NCBI GenBank assembly: GCA_002306975.1 | Contig: DBTI01000262.1 | Location: 1 to 17,231, forward strand | Direction of reading: 5' to 3' | Origin: Ruminococcaceae bacterium UBA1320 | GTDB lineage: Bacteria; Bacillota; Clostridia; Oscillospirales; Ethanoligenentaceae | DNA: 17,231 bases | Shown: positions 6,434 to 12,184 of the stretch, in pieces | Numbering within the stretch: the stretch's first letter is position 1 | How the letters are laid out: each line of letters starts with the position of its first letter | Translations under genes and position numbers: made by a program | The notes under the pieces: model-generated | The model's input: only the letters and a program-made list of their open reading frames with translations | The model's database searches: none | Told to the model about the DNA's origin: nothing

Positions 6434-7465
6434 TTGGAGAAAATGCGGCTTGGAAGAACGAACATTACGGCTTTACGCACCGCCTTTGGCGCGCTGCCCA
6501 TACAGCGCATCAACAAAGACAGCGCTGGGCTGATTCTTAAAAAAGCGTATGATAACGGCATCAATTTTTTTGACACGGCAAGAGCGTATACCGACAGTGA
6601 AGAGAAGATCGGTTACGCGCTTTCGGACGTCAGAAAAGATATTATCATTGCGACAAAGACTATGGCGACCGACAAGAAGACTTTATTCGAACAGCTTGAA
6701 ACAAGCCTTCGGCTGCTTAAAACCGATTATATCGACATATATCAGCTTCACAACCCCGCCTCTGTGGATTATGAAGACCCCGACGGCGCTTATGCCGGAT
6801 TATTGGAAGCGAAAAAAAAAGGGTTAATCCGTTTTATCGGCATTACCAACCACCGGCTGAATGTTGCGCTTGAAGCGGCAGTCTCCGAGCGTTTTGACAC
6901 GATCCAGTTCCCGCTTAACATGCTATCGTCAGATCAGGATTTGAGGCTGATTGAAGAATGCCGCAAACACGACATCGGGTTAATTGCCATGAAAGCGATG
7001 TCGGGCGGATTAATACGGCGCCCTGCCGCAACCTTTGCTTTTTTGCGTCAATATTCAAACGTACTGCCGATTTGGGGCATTCAAAGAGAAAGCGAGCTTG
7101 ACGAATTCCTTGAATACGAAAAGAATCCTCCCGTGCTTGACAACGCGATGCTAAAACTTATTGAGAAAGAGCGCGAAGAGCTTTCCGGTGATTTTTGCCG
7201 CGGGTGCGGATACTGCAAGCCATGCCCCGCCGGAATCCCCATTGAAACCGCCGCGCGTCTGACTCTTCTTATGTCAAGATCGCCTGTTGAAAAATTCTTG
7301 ACCGAAGAGTTTAAGGAGCAGATGGACCGTATCAACAACTGCACCGGCTGTGGGCACTGCAAAAAGAATTGCCCATACGGTTTGGACACACCGGCATTAT
7401 TACGCCGCAACCTCGCTGACTACAAGCTGCGCTGGCAAGCTGCGCTTGAGGCAAGTCGCGAATAA
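6434..7465 (+). CDS. Aldo/keto reductase with two C-terminal 4Fe-4S motifs
   Basis: A cytoplasmic oxidoreductase of the COG1453 type: an NAD(P)H-binding aldo/keto reductase barrel fused to a ferredoxin-like tail. With TTG 6434 as residue 1 (343 residues), the catalytic tetrad is D47 and Y52 in NFFDTARAY, K75 in ATKT and H106 in QLHNP. The tail has C255-C258-C261-C264 (CRGCGYCKPCP) and C303-C306-C309-C313 (CTGCGHCKKNCP). TTG 6434 has GGGAG at 6420-6424 with 9-nt spacing; an in-frame ATG at 6425 abuts that site and ATG 6443 is too close to a GGAG. The substrate is unknown; the iron-sulfur tail suggests an extra electron donor or acceptor. The last codons lie in a repeat that is duplicated downstream. 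Confidence 0.93.
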   Translation: MEKMRLGRTNITALRTAFGALPIQRINKDSAGLILKKAYDNGINFFDTARAYTDSEEKIGYALSDVRKDIIIATKTMATDKKTLFEQLETSLRLLKTDYIDIYQLHNPASVDYEDPDGAYAGLLEAKKKGLIRFIGITNHRLNVALEAAVSERFDTIQFPLNMLSSDQDLRLIEECRKHDIGLIAMKAMSGGLIRRPAATFAFLRQYSNVLPIWGIQRESELDEFLEYEKNPPVLDNAMLKLIEKEREELSGDFCRGCGYCKPCPAGIPIETAARLTLLMSRSPVEKFLTEEFKEQMDRINNCTGCGHCKKNCPYGLDTPALLRRNLADYKLRWQAALEASRE

Positions 7466-7592
7466 ATCTTCATATTATAGCCAGTTAATCGCGCGATATA
7501 TATCAATCACTTTACTGTTCACAAGCTGCGCTTGAGGCAAGTCACGAATAAATCTTCATATTATAGCCAGTTTAGCGGGCGCGATATTTATC
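7436..7592 (+). repeat. Tandem duplication of the aldo/keto reductase 3' end
   Basis: Copy 1 (7436-7504) includes the last ten codons, the stop and downstream DNA; copy 2 lies at 7522-7592. The first 51 bases (7436-7486 and 7522-7572) differ at one position (G7459 versus A7545). A second block, GCGCGATAT-A/T-TATC, follows in both with a two-base indel. The 11-mer CAAGCTGCGCT also occurs at 7423-7433, so short repeats may have seeded the event. Confidence 0.9.
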
Positions 7593-7604
7593 TTTGTAAT
7601 TAAA

Positions 7605-7676
7605 AAACAGGGCTGTCTTATACTGACAGGTGCACAATGTGCGCCAGACAGTATAAGACAGCCCTGTTTCTATTTT
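7605..7676. terminator. 65-nt palindrome: shared terminator of convergent genes
   Basis: Arms 7605-7625 and 7649-7669 are perfect 21-bp complements beginning AAACAGGGCTGTC. Inside, after a 3x3 internal loop, GGTGCAC (7629-7635) pairs with GTGCGCC (7639-7645) around AAT. On the plus strand it is followed by TTTCTATTTTT; on the minus strand by TTTTTTAATTAC. It sits between the convergent aldo/keto reductase and DUF975 genes and would stop both. The length and perfection are above what a terminator needs. Confidence 0.85.
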
Positions 7677-7680
7677 TAAA

Positions 7681-8481
7681 TTACATCTGCCCGTGATAAT
7701 CCAAATTGAAATCTATCTCTGTCAGATTGAGTTCATCTGGTGTGCAATAGCCTTTTTCAAGTGCGTTTTTACGTATATGCGCATACATTTCGGCGTTCGT
7801 CGCGGCGATGTACGGAGTGATAAAAGCAACGCCAATGAAACAGCAGATTTCTCCAAGTAAGACCCAGCCAATGAATGAAAGTTCCAAGGCGAATATATCC
7901 AATTTATAACCGTCTGTCATCTTCATGCTTAGTTTCAGTGCGCGCCGATAATCGATTTTCGGATTATCCGCAAGAATATATGGAACCGCATAATAAGAAA
8001 ACGTCTTGATTATACCGGGAATGCAAAAAAGCAAGGTCCACAAAAACGTGAAGAGCACCTGCCATGCCATACCTTTGACAACGCCGGAATATCTTTTTTT
8101 ATTGAAAGATGAAAACACATTTTCAAAGCTTCGATTGCCTTTGCGGGATTCAAGAAGGAACTTATTGAATCCGACTTGAAGCGGTGAACTCAAGAAGATA
8201 ACAATTCCAAAAATAACAGCATATAAAAGTAAATACGCTATTAAAAATAAAACCCCTCCGGCAAGAGCGGCACCTAATGAATATCCAATTGAATACAAAG
8301 AATTAGCAGCAAACCCGCCGCCAACGCCGAATGCAACTAATACAAACTCAAAAATCGTGAATACAATCACACTGGCAAACCAAACAATAACACTTACAGT
8401 AAGATACCCGCCTAGCGTAAGCCAATAGTTGCCTTTTAGAACCTGCTTCGCTCTGCTTTTAAACCGTTCTCTTGACCACAT
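7681..8481 (-). CDS. DUF975 multi-spanning membrane protein
   Basis: A 266-residue integral membrane protein. The opening WSRERFKSRAKQVLKGNYW and the central IPGIIKTFSYYAVPYILADNP followed by ALKLSMKMTDGYK are hallmarks of the DUF975 family, whose function is unknown. Hydrophobic segments lie at about 24-50, 68-95, 140-165 and 195-225. The C-terminal tail (DELNLTEIDFNLDYHGQM) is soluble and acidic. ATG 8481 is preceded by GGGGG with 7-nt spacing, a modest ribosome binding site. It is divergent from the MATE gene and convergent with the aldo/keto reductase. Confidence 0.9.
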   Translation of the reverse strand: MWSRERFKSRAKQVLKGNYWLTLGGYLTVSVIVWFASVIVFTIFEFVLVAFGVGGGFAANSLYSIGYSLGAALAGGVLFLIAYLLLYAVIFGIVIFLSSPLQVGFNKFLLESRKGNRSFENVFSSFNKKRYSGVVKGMAWQVLFTFLWTLLFCIPGIIKTFSYYAVPYILADNPKIDYRRALKLSMKMTDGYKLDIFALELSFIGWVLLGEICCFIGVAFITPYIAATNAEMYAHIRKNALEKGYCTPDELNLTEIDFNLDYHGQM

Positions 8482-8754
8482 TTAAAAACCCCCAATATAT
8501 TTGTTGTCCAATATGGACTATAAATCGTATTATGCGTAGCATTTTTCGACATAACCTATCTAAAAATAACATATTGTGTGCCATATTTCAACCGTGATTT
8601 AAATAGTATGCAAAAATGCCAGTACAATATTTATGGGCTTTTATTGTCTATTATGCGTAAAAACAATTCTCTTTTTTGTTATAAAACCAAAAAGGATTTT
8701 GAGCGATATTATTATTTATGGTCAATTTTGCTGTCTTTTAAAAGTGATTTGTGC
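8482..8754. other. Divergent intergenic region between DUF975 and MATE genes
   Basis: AT-rich control region. GTCC-N5-GGAC at 8506-8518 is an imperfect palindrome just upstream of the DUF975 ribosome binding site and could be an operator. The 11-mer TATTATGCGTA occurs twice, at 8528-8538 and 8649-8659. A weak minus-strand promoter may be TTGAAA followed by 17 bp and TATTTT near 8560-8590. No gene is seen. Confidence 0.45.
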
Positions 8755-8760
8755 TAAAAT
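8752..8760 (+). promoter_or_regulatory. Predicted extended -10 promoter of the MATE gene
   Basis: TGC-TAAAAT: an extended -10 (TGn then TAAAAT, 8755-8760) 30 bp before the start codon, with no good -35 at standard spacing (TTGCTG at 8728-8733 is 21 bp away). An extended -10 can partly replace a -35. Confidence 0.45.
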
Positions 8761-8789
8761 GGTAACATTACTATTAGGAAAGTGATTAT

Positions 8790-10181
8790 GTGGCAGGTAT
8801 CAACCTAAAAAGCATCTCAATATCATTACTTGAAAAACACCTCTCAGGCGAATCTCTAAACTACCGCCAAATCATTACAATATTTTTACCGATTTTGGTC
8901 GACCAGGCCTTTGTAACCTGCGTAACCCTGATTAACACGGCTATGATAAGCTCCTCCGGTGTGGCGGCGGTCAGTGCAGTCAATATGGTTGATTCACTGA
9001 ATTTTTTACTGGTTAATGTTTTTATTGCTGTTTCAACAGGAGGCACGGTTGTCGTCGCGCAATACAAGGGCAGTGGAAACGACCCGATGGTTTCAAAGGC
9101 GGCGGCAGGCTCGGTTTCTTCTGTTTTTTTACTTGCTCTGGGCATAAGCTTGCTGATCATTGTGTTTCACATGCCCACTCTTGGGTTTTTATTCAGTGGC
9201 GCACAGGCTGACGTTTTTGACAGCGCTAAAATCTACATAGTAGGAAGCGCCGCTTCCTACTGCGGCATCGCTATCGAAGAAGCTGTTTGCGGCGCGTTGC
9301 GCGGCATTGGTGAAACCCGATCTTCTCTGGCGCTGTCGCTGATTATGAACGTTTCTTATGTGTTGTTTAACTTTGTATTTATCAATTTTCTTCATTTTGG
9401 AGTTTTGGGGATGGCGATTTCCGTTAATGTTTCAAGATATTTGGGCGCCGCGTGCGCGCTTATTTATTTATTAAAGTTTAACGAATCGCTTCATGTTAAA
9501 GTTAAAGACATGTTCAAGGTCAGCCTTTCATTGCTGCATAAGATTTTTTTCGTCGGTCTGCCTTTTGCGGCGGAGCAAATGTTTTTTTCCAGTGGAAAGC
9601 TGTTAACCCAGACCTTTGTGGTGAGCCTTGGTACATACGCAATGGCGACAAACGCAATCACCAACTCGATTGCAAACCTGTTTATCATTCCCGCAAACGC
9701 CCTGTCACTGACTGTCATCACGGTGGTCGGGCAATGCATGGGACGGCGTGACATCAAAGACGCGCGAAAATTCATCCGGTCTTTTCTGTTTCTTGGCTCC
9801 GCTGCCTTTGTTGTTATGAGTATGATTATCATGCCGCTCTTACACCCCCTCGTTTCACTGTTTAATCCGCCCGAAAGAATAGTACCCGACATTTTTCAAA
9901 TTCTGTTTATCAACACGTTCGCTCAGATTCTGCTTTGGTCAATAGCGTTTGTGACACCTTCCGCGCTGCGGGCCGCGGGGGATTCCAAATTTACTTCTAT
10001 CGTTTCAATGCTGTCGATGTGGCTTTGCCGTGTTGTGCTCGGATACGTATTGGGCATAGTCCTTCACTTTGGGATTATCGGCGTCTGGCTTGCCATGGAT
10101 ATTGAATGGAGCGTGCGCGGCGGGATTTTCCTGCTTCGTTTCAGAGGCAAAAAGTGGTACCAGCATCATCTGATCGATTAA
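8790..10181 (+). CDS. MATE family efflux transporter
   Basis: A 463-residue inner-membrane antiporter of the MATE (multidrug and toxin extrusion) fold, expected to export organic cations or similar compounds against Na+ or H+. Twelve hydrophobic segments can be followed in two halves. Family features include FLPILVDQAFVTCVTLINTAMIS near residues 31-53, ALRGIGETR around 169-177, the mirrored ALRAAGDSK in the second half, and VVGQCMGRRD. The GTG at 8790 is chosen because AGGAAAG at 8776-8782 sits 7 nt upstream; the overlapping ATG at 8788 is in a frame that stops after six codons. Single gene, closed by the terminator at 10251-10291. The substrate cannot be told. Confidence 0.93.
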   Translation: MAGINLKSISISLLEKHLSGESLNYRQIITIFLPILVDQAFVTCVTLINTAMISSSGVAAVSAVNMVDSLNFLLVNVFIAVSTGGTVVVAQYKGSGNDPMVSKAAAGSVSSVFLLALGISLLIIVFHMPTLGFLFSGAQADVFDSAKIYIVGSAASYCGIAIEEAVCGALRGIGETRSSLALSLIMNVSYVLFNFVFINFLHFGVLGMAISVNVSRYLGAACALIYLLKFNESLHVKVKDMFKVSLSLLHKIFFVGLPFAAEQMFFSSGKLLTQTFVVSLGTYAMATNAITNSIANLFIIPANALSLTVITVVGQCMGRRDIKDARKFIRSFLFLGSAAFVVMSMIIMPLLHPLVSLFNPPERIVPDIFQILFINTFAQILLWSIAFVTPSALRAAGDSKFTSIVSMLSMWLCRVVLGYVLGIVLHFGIIGVWLAMDIEWSVRGGIFLLRFRGKKWYQHHLID

Positions 10182-10229
10182 ATTAATACAGATAGTAAAA
10201 CAGCCGTTTGAAAATACACTGCTGCAGTT

Positions 10230-10442
10230 TCAAAATAAAAACGGGAAAACAAGATGATCTATCCCCACCGAAGCCGAGGATAGATCATCTTTAATTTTCT
10301 TTATTTTGTAATTGCTATAAGCCTGTATCTTCAAGCGGCTGTTTTGATTATCATTGCGGCCTATGCTAATTCCAAAAAGAAACATTCCCGCCAACAGAGC
10401 CGCGCCAACCAAACAAAATGGCCGCCGCTGCGCTGCCTTCAT
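10230..10442 (-). pseudogene. Doubtful small ORF, possible ComEC N-terminal fragment
   Basis: A 70-codon frame from ATG 10442, starting 20 bases after the toprim stop. Its opening (RRPFCLVGAALLAGM followed by FLFGISIG) reads like the start of ComEC in this same operon (MRRPFAVIGFTFIAS...AGLSIS), then turns into a charged, unrecognised tail. No ribosome binding site precedes ATG 10442; a TTG at 10466 overlapping the toprim stop is also in frame but equally unsupported. The last part runs through the terminator hairpin at 10251-10291, which argues against a normal gene. It may be a decayed comEC fragment, a small membrane protein, or chance. Confidence 0.3.
10251..10300. terminator. Two-sided terminator between the MATE gene and the minus-strand operon
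   Basis: AAGATGATCTATCC (10251-10264) pairs perfectly with GGATAGATCATCTT (10278-10291), loop 13 nt. On the plus strand TTTAATTTTCTTTATTTT follows; on the minus strand TTGTTTTCCCGTTTTTA follows. It can therefore end both MATE transcription and the alaS-to-toprim run. Confidence 0.85.
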
Positions 10443-10462
10443 GTTTCTAATCGGAATCAGTA

Positions 10463-11050
10463 TCAAGCGTCAAGTTTTTTGACAGCTTCTTTATATTCTT
10501 CATAAGTAAGCATTGCGTTGATCACCTGCAACAGACCGTTTGCCGAAAGCCGCTGCGGAAGCTCAAGCATCGCGAGCATAGCCTGACGGCGCGCAAGGCT
10601 GCCCTCACCGCCCGAAAGCCCGTCCTCGTAAAAATCCGCTTTTGTGACAAGCCTGCGCGGTTTATTTGCCGTTTCATACAAAACGCCTGCCCGCTCAAGG
10701 CTTTGCATCACCGCTTCGGCAGGCACACCCTCAACGCCAAGCTTGCCCTCTTTTGACGGAGCGTTTTTGCGTGGCTCTTTGCCGAAAATATCGGGAATAT
10801 AGGCGTGCTTAACCTTATCCTGCGGTAAAGCGCCGCCGAGAAAGTGCCTTATTTTAAAGCCCGCGGCGTCGCTGTCGGTAATGATAAGAACGCCGTTTTT
10901 GTCGGCAAGCCTGCGAATAAGATTCAGCTTTTCGTGATCGTTGAAGATGGAAAAGCCGTTTGTTTCGATAATCACGGCGTCGATGAGCGACGACAGTTTT
11001 ATCTTATCATATTTGCCCTCGACGACAACCGTCTCTTTTATATGAATCAA
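10463..11050 (-). CDS. Toprim protein, RNase M5-like with DUF4093 tail
   Basis: A 195-residue protein. The toprim domain (about 1-90) has the metal-binding residues E11 in VVVEGKYD and D59/D61 in IITDSD, plus IETNG and GFKIRHF as in ribonuclease M5, which matures 5S rRNA. The rest (about 100-195) matches the DUF4093 type seen in Clostridia. True RNase M5 usually sits beside ksgA, so the exact job here is uncertain. The start is TTG 11050, overlapping the holA TGA as TTGA, with GGGAGG about 6 nt upstream; the overlap points to translational coupling. Last clear gene of the minus-strand run. Confidence 0.88.
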   Translation of the reverse strand: MIHIKETVVVEGKYDKIKLSSLIDAVIIETNGFSIFNDHEKLNLIRRLADKNGVLIITDSDAAGFKIRHFLGGALPQDKVKHAYIPDIFGKEPRKNAPSKEGKLGVEGVPAEAVMQSLERAGVLYETANKPRRLVTKADFYEDGLSGGEGSLARRQAMLAMLELPQRLSANGLLQVINAMLTYEEYKEAVKKLDA

Positions 11051-12084
11051 TGTGCCCTCCCGTTTTGCTTCGCAACGTTAATTTCAACCATGAGCTGCTC
11101 AAGCACCATGCGCTTATCCGCCCGCGTGCCTTTTATGCGCCCGTCTGCCCGCATAAGCAGCCGCAGACATTCCGTAAGGAAACCGATGTCCACGTTTCGG
11201 CAGTCGCGAAACGCATTGCGAATGCGGAATTCCCGCCCGTGATAGTTAAAATCAGCTACTACGCGGCTCTCACCCGCACCGGAGATTGCCGCCGCTTTTG
11301 CGCGGTAAAGGTCGCAAAAGGCGCTCGACAGCGCCGAAAGGATAATGACCGGCTCTTCCTTCTTATAAAAAAGTTCATCGATTATGCTCATGCCCATGTC
11401 GAGCCTGCCCGCTATGACAGCCCTTGCAAGGTCGTATATTGACGACGTCATCGGTTTTATGGCAACGGCGTCGATATGTTCCCTGCTAATCTTTCCGCCG
11501 CCTGCACGGGCACAGACCTTGTCAAGCTCGCAGGCAAGGTTGTTCATACCATCGCCGCAGGTTTCTATAAGATAATCCCCTGTTTCGGCGTCAATCTCAC
11601 AGCCACCCGCCTTTGCCCGTTTGGCGACAAAGCTTAAAAGGTCACGGTGAGACGGCGCTTTTATCTCGACGGCAAGCCCGTTTTTTTGCGCCATTGTCAA
11701 AAGCGACTTGAACCGCGCGTCTTTTTTAGGGTTCGGCTTCACCGCGTCAAAATGAAAGATCAGAATACACTCGGGCGGCAGCAACTTTATAACGCCCTGG
11801 AGCTCTTTCCAGTCACCCGCTTTCATGCCCTGTGGGTCAGCGTCGCGCAGAACCACGCATTTGCGTGGGCTCATCAGCGGCAGGTTGTTGACCGCCGCGG
11901 CAAGCTGCGCCATGTCGGGCGTGCCGTCATAGTGCTGGAGATTAAAGCTTTCAAAATCTGTCACTGCCTTTGCGGTGATTCTTTTGCAGTAAAAGGTCTT
12001 GAGATAATCCTCTTCGCCATAAAGCACGTAGAGGTTTGCGAAGTCGCCGGTTTTTATCTGCTTTTCAAGTAATTCTAAGCTCAC
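11047..12084 (-). CDS. holA: DNA polymerase III delta subunit
   Basis: Part of the clamp loader that opens the sliding clamp and places it on primed DNA. It is 345 residues, the usual length. The N-terminal AAA+-like domain carries LYVLYGEEDYLK near residues 18-29 and the conserved NNLPLMSPRKCVVLRDAD (65-82); the middle has LIETCGDGMNNLACELDKV (about 167-185); the C-terminal collar domain begins near SSIYDLARAVIAGR. As usual for delta, there is no Walker A motif. The start is GTG 12084, with AGGAGG 6 nt upstream. It lies 100 nt after comEC, an order common in Firmicutes, and overlaps the toprim gene by 4 nt. Confidence 0.94.
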   Translation of the reverse strand: MSLELLEKQIKTGDFANLYVLYGEEDYLKTFYCKRITAKAVTDFESFNLQHYDGTPDMAQLAAAVNNLPLMSPRKCVVLRDADPQGMKAGDWKELQGVIKLLPPECILIFHFDAVKPNPKKDARFKSLLTMAQKNGLAVEIKAPSHRDLLSFVAKRAKAGGCEIDAETGDYLIETCGDGMNNLACELDKVCARAGGGKISREHIDAVAIKPMTSSIYDLARAVIAGRLDMGMSIIDELFYKKEEPVIILSALSSAFCDLYRAKAAAISGAGESRVVADFNYHGREFRIRNAFRDCRNVDIGFLTECLRLLMRADGRIKGTRADKRMVLEQLMVEINVAKQNGRAH

Positions 12085-12184
12085 AGCAACCTCCTATCGC
12101 AATTTCAAATAAACTTTGTAATTGCTATAAAATACGATTTGACATCATACAGATATTCTTTCAAATTGAAATCACTGTTCTTTT

